A stretch of DNA of 64,000 bases, taken from NCBI GenBank assembly GCA_022495995.1, contig JAFEMH010001351.1:297501-361500 (forward strand). The letters run 5' to 3'. Shown here in pieces: positions 22,383-34,199 of the stretch. A program made the position numbers and the translations under genes. A model generated the notes under the pieces. It did no database searches. It was not told the origin of the DNA and saw nothing but the letters and a program-made list of their open reading frames with translations. Origin of the DNA: Adenophora triphylla var. japonica (taxonomy: Eukaryota; Streptophyta; Magnoliopsida; Asterales; Campanulaceae). The stretch's first letter is position 1. The number at the start of each line of letters is the position of its first letter.

Positions 22383-25300
22383 TTGCTCACTGATTCTTAT
22401 ACTTTATGGACTGTACACTCAGGAGCCACGGACCACATAACTAGAGATCGAGGTGCATTCCAAGAGTATCGTCGAGTGCCGAAGGGCTCAAAATGGATAT
22501 ATGTTGGAAACAATTCAAGAATTGGTGTAGAAGGTATTGGCACGTGCCAATTGGACCTACGAGGTGGCCAAAAGTTGTTGCTGCATGATGTTCTCTATGC
22601 GCCCAACATTCGACAAAATCTTATGTATGTTTCAGTACTTCTTAAGTTAGGAGTTGTTGTAAATTCCCATGGAACATCTGTAGACATTTGTTATGGTTAT
22701 GTTGTTTATGGTTATGTACATCTAGTTGATGGTTTTCTTGTTTTAGATGTTGAACATATGTTGTTTAATAACAATGGTTGTTTTTCGTTAATGGCATCTT
22801 CTAGTAGCGTCAATGTAGATGCGTTTATATGGCATGATCGTTTAGGGCATATCGGACAGGAACGAATGAACAAGTTGGCAAAAGAGGGTCTATTAGGATC
22901 AAATATCAAAGTGTTATTGCCTACTTGTGAAAATTGCCTAGTTGGGAAAGCAACTAGAAAACCATTTGGAAAATCAGTTAGGGCAACTATTCCATTGCAG
23001 TAAATTCATTCAAATATTTGTGTACCAATGAATGTGAGGGCGAGGCATGGCGCTTCATATTTTATCACATTTATAAGTGACTACACACGTTGTGGTCATA
23101 TCTACCTAATTTCTCATAAGTCAGAGGCATTAGATTGTTTTAAACGATATACTTGCCTTGTTGAGAATCAGTTAGATAAAAGCATTAAGGCTTTAAGAAC
23201 CGACCGTGGACGTGAGTATTTTTCTGAACAATTCAAGGCTCTTCGTGATGATAAAGGTATTAAAAGGCAATTAACTATTCCAAGGCTCCACAACAAAATG
23301 GAATTGCAGAGAGTAGGAATAGAACATTGCTAGACATGGCGAGATCTATGATGGCACAAGAAAATATACCCATAAGTTTTTGGGGAGATGCTTTACTGAC
23401 TGTTGCATATATACTTAATCGTGTTCCCTCCAAATTAGTGACTTCCACCCTATACGAATTATGGAAGGGCAGAAAACCAGATTTGGAAAATTTGTTCATG
23501 GGGATCAGCTGCCTATATACATAATACTTTCGATAAGCATGGGAAGTTAGGACCTAGGGGTAAAAAGTGTATCTTTATTAGATACTTAGAACACTCCAAA
23601 GGATATGCGTTCATAGGAGAAGGGCCAAATGGAAGTTTGACTGAAATTGAGTCCCGTAATGCAGATTTTCTAGAAAAGGATTTCCCTAGTAGGGGTAAAG
23701 TGGATAGGGATATTGGACTTTATGAAATGGAAGAACCCGAAGTTGAAATACCTACTCGTCAAATAGAGATAAGAGGAAGAAGTTCTTCACCTTCCTAACG
23801 ATAGTGGGAGGGATTTATCCTCAAGTAACACACTTCCATTAAAAGAAGAATCTCTAGAACCTATCTTACGTAGGAGTCAGTGTGAACATATTCCTCGACG
23901 TCATTTTGACATTGAGAATGAAACATTCATGGCCGATACACATGATGTGGATGAGCCAAGCAACTATAAAGATGCTATCACATCACCTACTAATGAAAAG
24001 TGGATGAAAGCAATGGAAGGTGAAATGGAATCAATGAAAACCAATAATGTTTGGGACTTAGTTGATTTACCTCTGGGGCGAAAGACTGTAGGGAACAAGT
24101 GGATCCTACGCGTCAAACAAAAAGTGGATGGTTCCATTGAAAGATATAAGGCTCACTTGGTAGCTAAAGGTTATACCCAACAAGATGGTATAGACTATGA
24201 GGAAACTTTCTCTCATGTAGTAAGGTTTGCCTCAATAAGATTGATTCTTGCTATTGTAGCTCGTTTGGATTTAGAACTCCATCAAATGGATGTGAAAATG
24301 GCATTTCTCAACGGAGAATTGAATGGAGATATATATGGATCAACCTGAGGGTTTCACTGTAAAAGGAAGTGAAAACAAAGTTTGTAAACTCAAACGAGTC
24401 ATATACGGTCTCAAACAAGCATCCAACAGTGGTACTTAAGATTTCATCACTCGATCATCAAAGATGGATTTGTGATGATTGAAGAAGATCACCGTGTCTA
24501 TCTCAAATGATCTAACAATGATTTTGTTATTCTTTCACTTTACGTGGATGATATCTTAATTGCTGGAAACAATTTGGAGTTGTTGAAAACCACTAAGAAG
24601 TGGTTGTCCTCAAACGTTGAAATGAAGGACATGGGTGAAGCTGAATTTGTACTAGGTGTTCAAATCTTTCAGAAACGTTCCGAAAGACTCCTTGATTTGT
24701 CTCAAGAGACTTACCTAAAATAAGTACTAGAACATTTTGGTATGCATCGGTGCAAACCCCTTGACACTCCCATGGCTAAGAATGAAAAGTTGAGCCTTGA
24801 CAACTGCCCTAAGACTGAGGAAGATAAGAATAAGATGTCTAGAGTTCCATATCGCGTGCCATTGGCAAGTTAATGTATGCAGTCATATGTACACGTCCAG
24901 ATTTAGCTTTCACAGTTGGCATGGTTAGTCACTATCAGCCTAATCCTGGAAGAACGCATTGGGGAGCAGTCAAAAGGATATTACCTTATCTTAAAGGGGT
25001 TGTTGACTACATGTTATGCTATCAAGGATCAAACTCACAGATAATTGGTTATAGTGATGCTGATTGGGGAGGAGATAATGATAATCGTAAGTCAACGTCG
25101 GGTTATGTATTTTTGCTTGACAATGGAGCTATAACGTGGAATAGGAAGAAGCAAACAAGTGTGTGTCTCTCTCTCTCTACCATGGAAGCTGAATTCACTG
25201 CTTACACAAGAGCTGTTCAGGAGGCTGTTTGTTCAAAAAGGTTCGTGGAGGATCTTAGAGTGGTCGATCATGCTTCTGACCCTGTGACAGTTTACGATGA

Positions 25301-25520
25301 CAATCAAGCGTCAACTGCTTTCACAAAAGATCCAAAGTACCATGGAATAACCAAACACATTGATCTAAGGAATAACTATATTTGAGAGACCATAGCAAGT
25401 AATGAAGTAACGTTAGAGTATATTTCTACAAATGCGATGGTAGCTGACCCTATTACTAAGCCCCTAGCTAGAGATGTCTTTCTAAGTCACGTTAGGGCTC
25501 TGGGTCTTCAAAGGGTGTAG
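22383..25520 (+). pseudogene. Copia pol polyprotein (PR-INT-RT-RH), broken
   Basis: The order is protease at about 22400 (active site reads HSGAT, not the required DSGAT), gag-pre-integrase at about 22820-22980 (WHDRLGH and a CxNC pair), integrase core at about 23040-23500, reverse transcriptase at about 23970-24700 with YVDDILIAGN at about 24540, and RNase H at about 24880-25520 ending near a MVADPITKPL motif. At least six stops or frameshifts break it, at about 23001, 23285, 23520, 24347, 24440 and 24722. Domain order and motifs identify Ty1/Copia; the catalytic Asp of the protease is lost. Confidence 0.88.
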
Positions 25521-25872
25521 ATGTAATTAAGGATAACGAGTTTACATTTTACTTCAGTACGAACTAAGTTTATGGAACAATGTTTGTTTACACTTTAATA
25601 TGAATATCAAGTTTATATTCTTAAGATGTGTAAATTATTTGTTCTATGATACAGACATCTATCGAAGCTTAGTTTTCGTTCTTTTTGTTTTCATTGTTGA
25701 TCAATCTGAAAATGATACAAAGTGTTTTGTGTTTCATTTTCGTCCTTTTCAAAATTCCTCAATTTGCTTAACAATTAGGTAAATTAAGTAGAAAGAAAAG
25801 GACAAACGGGAAACATAAACAAGAAGCAACAACTTTGAGAGCCAAGAACGAAGGTAAATGCCTCTAAACATA

Positions 25873-27066
25873 TCTATAAAAAACCCTACAGATATATGAA
25901 CAAACAAAATTGAGAAAAAAAAAAAAGAATACTATACGTCAATTGCAGTTATGCATATGATTAGTTGTCTTTTATTTTGGAGACTGAATACGAGGGTGGA
26001 TGGGTGTTGTAGTTTTTTTAGGTTAAAAATGAATAGAAGAGTGAGTGTATGAAGTTTACATAAATGAGTGTAGGGTTGGGTGGTTTACAGAGTAATAGTT
26101 GGAGTGAGTGTTTTGAATGGAAGAGGGGTGAGATTGGAAAGTGGTTGATGAAACAGATTGACGAGGTTACTAATTCGGTTCTTCTACAACTCTGAAAACT
26201 TTTGTAAGTATAATCAAATTTAGTGCACATAATTTGCATAATGTTATGATATTATCTAATAAGCATTTTCCTTTCAGTCATGGGACACCAACTCAATCTC
26301 ATTTAACGCCGGATGCGATATTTTCATGCAATAAGTAACATATATTTCAGCTTTGGAACGAGTACTTTTATTCACCAAGTCAGACTTTCTTGAAAGTGCT
26401 GAAAAGTTTGGGGAGATATCTTATAAGGTGAGCTTGCTATTGTTATTCAGGAATATTTGCAATTTATTTCCATGTCTTTACTTAGCTTTGTTATTGCAGG
26501 CACTCAAAATAATTGATATACTTGGTCAAGATTTTATTTTCAATAATGTATCAGTTCAGAGCATGATTTCTCTATAATAGTATTGAAAGTTTGGAAAACT
26601 GCAACTCAAAAGGATAGTGAGCGGGTTTGAGGTTACATGAAAGAGGGTGAGGTAAGGGGGGTGAGGGGAAAGAGGAAAGTGGGTGGGGTTGGAATTATGT
26701 AATTTGGTTAACTTTAGTTAATTGAAATCATACTTTCTTATAATTTTATGTTTGGTTATAATAAAAAATTGTATTTTGTCAATCTTATTTTGGCTATAAT
26801 GTGAAATGTGATTTTACTTTCTATTTTTCTTTTTGTAACAAATACCTAAGAGACAGATTTATTTTTGAAATGTTCAATTAAAAATCAGGAACTATTATGT
26901 ATGTAATGGATCATTAATATTGTCGTTCTTGCAATCAAATGAAAATTTTAAGAGTTTACAATTTGATGATAGATACTAGACTTATGCATTTTGAGAGTTT
27001 GATCTCAAACACACTATATTTATGTGATACTGTCACCGTGCCTTGGCACGGGTAGAAAAGTACTAG
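25873..27066 (+). mobile_element. Helitron-like insertion inside the Copia 3' region
   Basis: The 3' end is convincing: a 7-bp GC stem (CCGTGCC at 27036-27042 with GGCACGG at 27045-27051) lies 11 bases before a terminal CTAG (27063-27066), followed by T, exactly the Helitron 3' arrangement. The 5' end is only a candidate: TCTATAAAAAACCC at 25873 preceded by A. No Rep/helicase is encoded, so it would be non-autonomous. It carries a gene-like exon-intron-exon fragment. Confidence 0.55.
26351..26577 (+). pseudogene. Captured gene fragment with an intron
   Basis: A 77-bp exon-like piece (26351-26427) is preceded by a pyrimidine-rich ...ATATTTCAG acceptor and ends at AAG|GTGAGC. An intron-like stretch ends TTATTGCAG at 26499, and the next piece reads on in a compatible frame as ALKIIDILGQDF. 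The combined peptide contains FLESAEKFGEISYK. I do not recognise the gene. Its position inside the Helitron-like insertion suggests capture from a host gene. Confidence 0.4.
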
Positions 27067-27988
27067 TATACATTACAATATATATTTATAAGAGTATGTC
27101 ACCAGACAAAAGGATTAACTCTCTCACACGAGTAATTGCCTCAGGAGCCACGTAAGCAAGCTGAGATGAGACAATGATACTTGAGATACCAAGTGAGTAA
27201 GCTAAGTACATTACGTGCATATGTCGCCTTGATGTAAATAAAGATTAGGTCAAAGTAAAGACCACATGAGAATTAAGAGAATTTCCACAAGTCTGAAAAT
27301 ATAAGACGATCCATATATAAATAGTTGGGCGGCATGAAGAAGTGTTTGAACTAAATATTTGTAAAATGGTCAAATTAATGACATACGTTCTTTAAAAGGA
27401 GTTATAGCACTGTAGCACTTGTTTTAGTAACAAGTGTGCATTTTAACCAAGAGAAATGAGCAACATGTCGTCTTGCTCATTGTTTGAAGTCTCTAAATGC
27501 CATTTATTGTGCAAGGTACCCTATGTGACTTTCAACTATACTTAAAATGTATTAAGTCAATGTCTGCTTCTTTACCATGCTACCTAGAGCCATGAACAAA
27601 TTTGGTTGGATGGTACATGTCTAGGAAAGTGATTGCCTTAATGATCTAAAAGTGATAAGTGAGAAAGGATGACGTATTTGATTATATCCAATTATTGTGT
27701 TCATAGGTCGACCAGTTATGTCACGGACATAGCTATGAATACATTTTATGATTTTAAGAGTAAAGCATAGCTTTTAATGGACCAATGTATGTTTGGACTT
27801 GATTTAATCAAAAGGAGTCAGGGGTATAGTGAGTCGAAGTTGAACTTATAGTGATCGTAGCTATTATTTCATGTCTAACGGGTGCATAAATTCAAAGTTA
27901 TCACATACATGCACGCTCGTTGGTCACACGACACATTTGCTTCAATGATTGACCATGAATAATAAGACTATCATGTGGGAGTGGGAGA

Positions 27989-28422
27989 TGTTGGAATTAA
28001 ATGGATCCGCCCAAGATGGCCCAAATAGATATGTGTAAGATGGCCCAAACTCAAGATAAACCCAGTCCATTTGTGTTTTAATAAGAAATTAAAAGTACTA
28101 ATAATTATGGAGTAAACCGCACGAGCGGTTATAAATAAGTTACAATGTCAGTTTTCTAACGTTGGTAAAAGGGGGGCTGCGCATATATCTTGGGATTCAA
28201 CGCGGAGAAAAAAAAAACCCATTCTCTCTTGCTCTCTCTCCCAATTCATGGCTGATCAAAATTAGCAAACAAGTGTTGTGAAATTGTGGGCAATTTTTGT
28301 TTGTGATTTCGCATCCGACCTACGCTGCGAACTATTGTACCAAGTTCTTATTCGATGATCAAATTCACGGCATCGATCACGTACTGCGATTGAGCAAGTT
28401 GTTCCTCCCTCAAATTCTTACA
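27989..28422 (+). repeat. 3' LTR of the Copia element
   Basis: It is 434 bp, collinear with the 5' LTR and ending CA. The CCCTT duplication follows it. It lies about 250 bp from the 3' end of the LRR receptor kinase gene on the other strand. Confidence 0.9.
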
Positions 28423-31002
28423 CCCTTAAAATCCCAGCAAATAATTTTTTTTTTATAAAAATAAAAACATTTAAAACAATCCAAGCATTCATACCAAGAA
28501 CTAAACATGAACTCAGGAAATTGGTTTAGAGAAATGGAAAGATCCCTACATAAAATTACTCATTTGATGAAAACAAATATTAATTTGATAATATGTATAT
28601 TATACTAGTCGTATTTGACTAGTCAAACTTTACGACATTGTGCCTTTTTAAAATTGTACTGAAAAATTTATTCTCAACAAGACTACTTTTCAACCTTTTT
28701 CTGATACCCTTCAATACTATCTGAAGCAAAGTTTAGTCTGATCTTCTGGAGAGTTACCAACACATCATTCATGTTCATCCTCTGCTCCGGCGATTCCGCG
28801 CAGCATTGCATAGCTAACTCCATTATCGACCCCACAGACTGCAATTTCCTCCGCTCGTCTTTGAATTGATCTTCCCCCATCAAATTAACATCCACAACCC
28901 GAGCTACCGAGTTAGGAAGCGAGTCACTCACCCAACTCCTTAAACTCACTTCTCCATTGAACATTACATCAGTTGGTCTCTTCCTAGTAAATACTTCCAT
29001 CAACATAATACCATAGCTATATACATCACAACTTGTAGATATCAATCCTCCCAACCCATATTCTGCAACACATATAATTCATTCATCAAATATTCAAGAA
29101 ATAAAAAAAAATGGAACAAATACTGAACTATGCAATCTACTTGTTATATATTTACCTGGTGCAACGTAACCAATGGTGCCAAGGGTCTCTGTATGTGCAG
29201 CTAATTCCACTTCAGTCAAAAGTTTCGCGATCCCAAAGTCGCTTACATGACCAACCATATCATCATCGAGCAACACATTGCTAGGCTTCAAATCCAGATG
29301 AACAATGGGTGTCGTCGAGTTACCTTGATGAAGATACTCCAATGCGCAAGCAACATCTGTCATTATATCCAACCTTTGTTCTATATTCAAGAACAGATTA
29401 TGAGAATACAGCCACATTTCTAGACTTCCTTTAGGCATGTATTCAAGAACCAAAGCTCTGAATTTGGGGTTAGAGCAGCTCGAGATGACTTTGATCAGAT
29501 TCCGGTGGCGAATGTTGCGAATTATCTCACATTCAGTCTCAAAGCTTTTGAATGCTTTTTCTAATGGTAATTTAAATACCTTTATTGCCAATATTTTCCC
29601 GTCGGGAAATACTCCTTTGTATACTGCTCCAAAGCTCCCATTCCCTAACAAATTGCTTTCGTTAAATCCCTCTGTTGCTTCATGCAGCTCGTGGTAAGAG
29701 ATTCTGCCATGGGCTAGTATCGGGTAAAGCTCTGTTTGACTTTGATGCGGTCTTTTCTTGTTTTTCCAGCATTTTACAAATAAAAATACAAAGATCAATA
29801 CGAGCATCAATGATGAAACTATAGGCAGAACAATGACAAGTACAAGCTTTGTTTTTGCCATTGACCGCTCATGCTTAGAACCAGGCTTGCATGGGAGGAC
29901 ATTAAATCGAGAATTCCCACACAATGCTTCATTAGACAAGAAAGATTGACTTGTGAAGTTACGAAAAGGTCCTCCGCTTGGAATTTCTCCAACCAAGTTG
30001 TTGAAAGATACATTGAAGTAGACAAGATCAGTAAGCTTCTCCAAAGACATGGGAATTCTCCCAGAAAGGTTGTTCTCGGACAAATCCAAGAACTTCAAAC
30101 TCAACAAACTTTGAAATGTTTCAGGAATGGAACCTTCTAATACATTATGAGCCAAAGAAAGATTTTCCAAACCTTGGAGACCTCCAATCGTGCTAGGAAT
30201 ATTTCCCACGAATTGATTATGTGACATTTTAAGAATAACGACAACCTTGAGATTCCCAAGTTCAGATGCAAGCTGACCACTTAGAACATTCGAAGATAAA
30301 TCCAGTTCCAAGATGTCTTTAAGGTTCCACAAGCTCGGGGGTACAAAAGAAGAAAATATGTTAGAAGCCAGATAGAGGTATCTTAAAGAGCTAAAGTTCC
30401 CGAAACATTCTGGGATAGGACCGGAGATTTGGTTTCCATCCAGACGTAAATCATACATTTTCTCCGCTAAATTACAAATATCATTTGGAACGGATCCTTT
30501 TAACATGTTGATTGTAAGGCCAAGCATTTGAAGATTCTGCAAACGTCCTAATCCAGTTGGAATAAATCCTGTCAGCTCATTATCGCCCAATGCCAATGTA
30601 TTCAAACTGCTTAGATTACCAATCCCATTGGGTATTTCCCCAAAAATTCCACAAGAACTTGCATCAAACACGTCAAAAGAATCTGAAAAGTTCCCAACCG
30701 AAACTGGCAAAAACCCGTTAAGGGGATTCTGATCTGCCAACAATACTCTCATTTGTCTGCAATTTGTCAAGGAAACAAGGAAACTCAACTCTCCGTTTGA
30801 CGATTCTCCGCTGAAAGTGTTGTTTTCCAGGTTTAAAATCTGCAGGTTTGCCAAGTTTCCTAATGACTTTGGGATATTTCCCGTGAAATTGTTGGAACCA
30901 ATGTCTATAAGAACAAGATTAGAAGCATTGGATATAGAATTTGGTAAGCTTCCAGTTAACTGATTTCCTGAAAGATGAATATCCATTAAATTTGGTAGAT
31001 AT

Positions 31003-31293
31003 TGGCCGAGATTCAACGGAAGTGTTCCTGAGAGGCTATTGCCTACAACTCCAAAGGCTTGAAGTGTTGAGATGTTGAAAATGACTGGTGGAATATTGCC
31101 TTGTAGATTACTAAAGCTTAAATCTAAGACCTCTAATTTGTTGAGATTACCAATCGCTTCTGGTATTATACCTACAAAAAAAAAAAAAACAATAGTAAGA
31201 ACAAATAACCATTAGCAAAAAAAAAATAAAAATATATATATATATAGTATATATATAACCTAAAAGAATATACATGCATTTATATGTACCTTC
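31003..31293. repeat. 291-bp direct duplication, copy 1 (left flank of element B)
   Basis: Nearly identical to 33847-34136, differing mainly in A-run length. It contains the 5' part of RLK exon 2 (to 31171), its acceptor, the whole intron and the donor with four exon bases (GAAG). It ends exactly where element B's LTR begins. Confidence 0.95.
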
Positions 31294-33845
31294 TGTTGTG
31301 AAAATCACGTTCTTGCGCAGCGGAATAACGGATCAAGCTTTGAGAATGAATAAATAAGATGCAACACACACGAAAAGTAAATCACACACAAAGGAACACA
31401 CAAGAATTGTTAACCCGGTTCGTTGCAACAACAACTACGTCCGGGGGCGCTACCAAGCCAAAATATTCACTATAATATTTTCAGATGTTACAATTTGTCT
31501 CTAGGCTATCACATGTATTTATAGGGAACAATAAATCAAATCCTAGTAATAAAAGGATTCCTACTCAAGAAAGTAATCTTCTTTCTTCACAAGTCCTTCC
31601 AAATATTACTACCAAAAGGAATCACCAATGCAAGAGGAGATCTAATCAAAATAGGAAACAAATCTGCTGCAGAAGAATCCTCCTTGATCTCACCAACTCC
31701 TTCGACCGCGGTTCAAATTCCTTTATCCATGGTTTTGACTCGACATCCCAACAATCTCCCACCGGAGACAAACCATCCATGATACCTCTCTTGAAACAAA
31801 TTTCGGGCCGCCTATTGCGTTGGTAGCGCCCGGCCTCTTGTCTAGTTATCCAAGTGAGTTGAAGCCGAGCTACGCTTCAACATAATCGTCGGTTCTACCA
31901 TGCTCCGAGTCTTCATTCCAAATGATCCTCCCCGCATATCCCCGCTCACTTGCTTGCTAACTATCGATCCCGAATGCCGCGAATCCACGTGCCCCACACA
32001 ATCACAAGCTTGGAACGTTTGTGTGTTCTTTGCAACCCATCGCATCACCGTTCTAGATCCCGCTCCCATGTTGACCAAATTGGCTCCGCGTCGGCCGACT
32101 TCATTACCCAATTTTCTATCAACATACCGTTTAGTGAAATTTCTCCCACCACGGCGATCTCGGCCACCACCATTCATCATTGGGATGCGCCTTCGTTTCC
32201 CCAACGACTCATGTTGCATGTGGTATACAACATATTTTCCACGCCGCCACGAGCCACCAAGCTAGCTCCGCGGTTTACCTTCCATGTCCCACAACCGAAG
32301 GTCACCACACAACCCTCCTCATCAAGTTGCCTTATGGAAATCAAGTTCCTCTTCAAATCTGAATATGTCGCACATCACGTAGCCGTAAACAAGCCCCATC
32401 CGTTGCTTTGACCCGAACAACCCCTTTCCAATGACCTCGACAGATGATCGTTTCCCAAGCGAACAACCCCAAAATCACCAGAACGTCTTGCTCCATTCTT
32501 TCGCACCGTGCATGAATGAAACGTCGAGCCCGAATCCAAAACCCACGAATCGCTGAATCAAGCTCCCACCCAAGATTAATACGTCCGCCATCTCTTCAAA
32601 GAACATTCAATTCCTTCGCTCTGCCTGACCGCTTCGGACAACTTCTCCTAAAGTGCCCCTTCTCCCCACAATTGTAGCAAGTAATCACCTTCTTGCCACC
32701 CTTACTCTTTTCACCGACATTTAGTGCTAGCCCCGATGTCCCAGCCTTACTTTTTCTACGAATTTCTTCGCCAAGAATCACATCAACGACATCCGCAAAC
32801 TTCAACTTCACTTTTCCTGTTGAAACGTTAACTGCTATTGCAGTCGTATCCCAACTTTCCGGTAAAGAAGAAAGTAAAATCAACGCTAGTACCTCATCAT
32901 CAAGAGTAACGGACCACGGAAGACGGTTGGGTCGCGAGATTTGAATTCACTTATATGCTTTGTTGCCGACATGCCCTCTACCATCCTTATGTTCAACGGC
33001 TTCCTCATCGAGGATGAGCCTTGTTCGCCGCCGATGGTGCCTCGTACATGCTCGCCAACATCCGTAACATCTCCATGGTAGTCTTCGCCTCCAAAACATT
33101 CTTCGCGACATCCTTGGTCAACGTTTGCCTAACAAGCCCTAACGCTTTCCGATCCAAGATTTCGAATTTTGCTTCCTCTATGTCATCCGGCTTTTCTTTT
33201 AATGGTAGATACAAATCCTTGTTCCACAAAACATCCTCGATCTGCGTCTTCCAAAAATTGAAATCCGTCCCATCAAACTTTTCGATCAACACCACCTTAT
33301 TCCCATCCTCCAAAGCTCCCAAGAAATCCATAGCAAAAGACACCCCAAGCAATGATTCGACAAAACCAAGAGCTCTGATACCAGTTGTTGTGAAAATCAC
33401 GTTCTTGCGCAGCGGAATAACGGATCAAGCTTTGAGAATGAATAAATAAGATGCAACACACACGAAAAGTAAATCACACACAAAGGAACACACAAGAATT
33501 GTTAACCCGGTTCGTTGCAACAACAACTACGTCCGGGGGCGCTACCAAGCCAAAATATTCACTATAATATTTTCAGATGTTACAATTTGTCTCTAGGCTA
33601 TCACATGTATTTATAGGGAACAATAAATCAAATCCTAGTAATAAAAGGATTCCTACTCAAGAAAGTAATCTTCTTTCTTCACAAGTCCTTCCAAATATTA
33701 CTACCAAAAGGAATCACCAATGCAAGAGGAGATCTAATCAAAATAGGAAACAAATCTGCTGCAGAAGAATCCTCCTTGATCTCACCAACTCCTTCGACCG
33801 CGGTTCAAATTCCTTTATCCATGGTTTTGACTCCACATCCCAACA
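31294..33845 (-). mobile_element. Element B: gag/protease-only Copia-type LTR retrotransposon
   Basis: The LTRs of 460 bp (31294-31753 and 33386-33845) look identical except for about one base. On the minus strand the primer binding site TGGTATCAGAGC is at 33383-33372 and the polypurine tract CTCCGGTGGGAGA abuts the left LTR. The internal 1.6 kb encodes gag (EKFDGTDFNFWKTQIEDVL), a CCHC knuckle (CYNCGEKGHFRRSC) and a WVLDSG-type protease remnant, with stops. Integrase, reverse transcriptase and RNase H are absent. This matches TR-GAG-type non-autonomous elements. No 5-bp target duplication is found; a 291-bp gene segment is duplicated instead. Confidence 0.88.
32590..33400 (-). pseudogene. 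Element B gag with CCHC knuckle
   Basis: The first block (33400-33005) reads as the N-terminal gag (DUF4219/UBN2 type) with LPLKEKPDD and KALGLVRQTLTKDVA. After frame breaks near 32940-33005 the second block (32883-32596) reads ILLSSLPESWDTTAIAV followed by a basic linker and the knuckle CYNCGEKGHFRRSC. The product would bind its RNA, packaged with proteins supplied by an autonomous relative. Confidence 0.8.
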
Positions 33846-33846
33846 A

Positions 33847-34136
33847 TGGCCGAGATTCAACGGAAGTGTTCCTGAGAGGCTATTGCCTACAACTCCAAAG
33901 GCTTGAAGTGTTGAGATGTTGAAAATGACTGGTGGAATATTGCCTTGTAGATTACTAAAGCTTAAATCTAAGACCTCTAATTTGTTGAGATTACCAATCG
34001 CTTCTGGTATTATACCTACAAAAAAAAAAAAACAATAGTAAGAACAAATAACCATTAGCAAAAAAAAATTAAAAATATATATATATATAGTATATATATA
34101 ACCTAAAAGAATATACATGCATTTATATGTACCTTC
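33847..34136. repeat. 290-bp direct duplication, copy 2 (right flank of element B)
   Basis: Counterpart of 31003-31293. It holds an intact RLK intron 1 (donor at 34132-34131, acceptor at 34017-34016) joined to the genuine end of exon 1 (34133). Its exon 2 portion runs into element B's LTR after residue LGH, so splicing here would truncate the protein. Confidence 0.95.
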
Positions 34137-34199
34137 CAGGTTGTTATATATGGTATATAACCGCCTAAGCGATGTCAGATTCCCAACCTCTCTTGGTAA

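Larger units (their letters stand above)
19662..28422 (+). mobile_element. Ty1/Copia LTR retrotransposon, 8.76 kb, inactive
   Basis: Complete by structure. Its LTRs are 19662-20099 and 27989-28422, starting TGTTGGAATT and ending TATA (5', decayed) or TACA (3'). The 5-bp target duplication CCCTT lies at 19657-19661 and 28423-28427. The primer binding site TGGTATCAGAGC is at 20101-20112, and a polypurine tract GTGGGAGTGGGAGA lies just before the right LTR. Gag, protease, integrase, reverse transcriptase and RNase H follow in Copia order but with many stops and frameshifts. The LTRs have diverged visibly (substitutions and small indels), so the insertion is not recent. It contains nested MITEs (20669-21226) and a Helitron-like insertion (about 25873-27066). 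Confidence 0.93.

Noticed and set aside
29437..30140. Plus-strand open frames across the kinase and LRR region
   Set aside because: Shadows of the minus-strand receptor kinase frame.
31900..32411. Plus-strand open frames across element B
   Set aside because: Antisense shadows of gag/protease; gag motifs and PBS/PPT show that the element reads on the minus strand.
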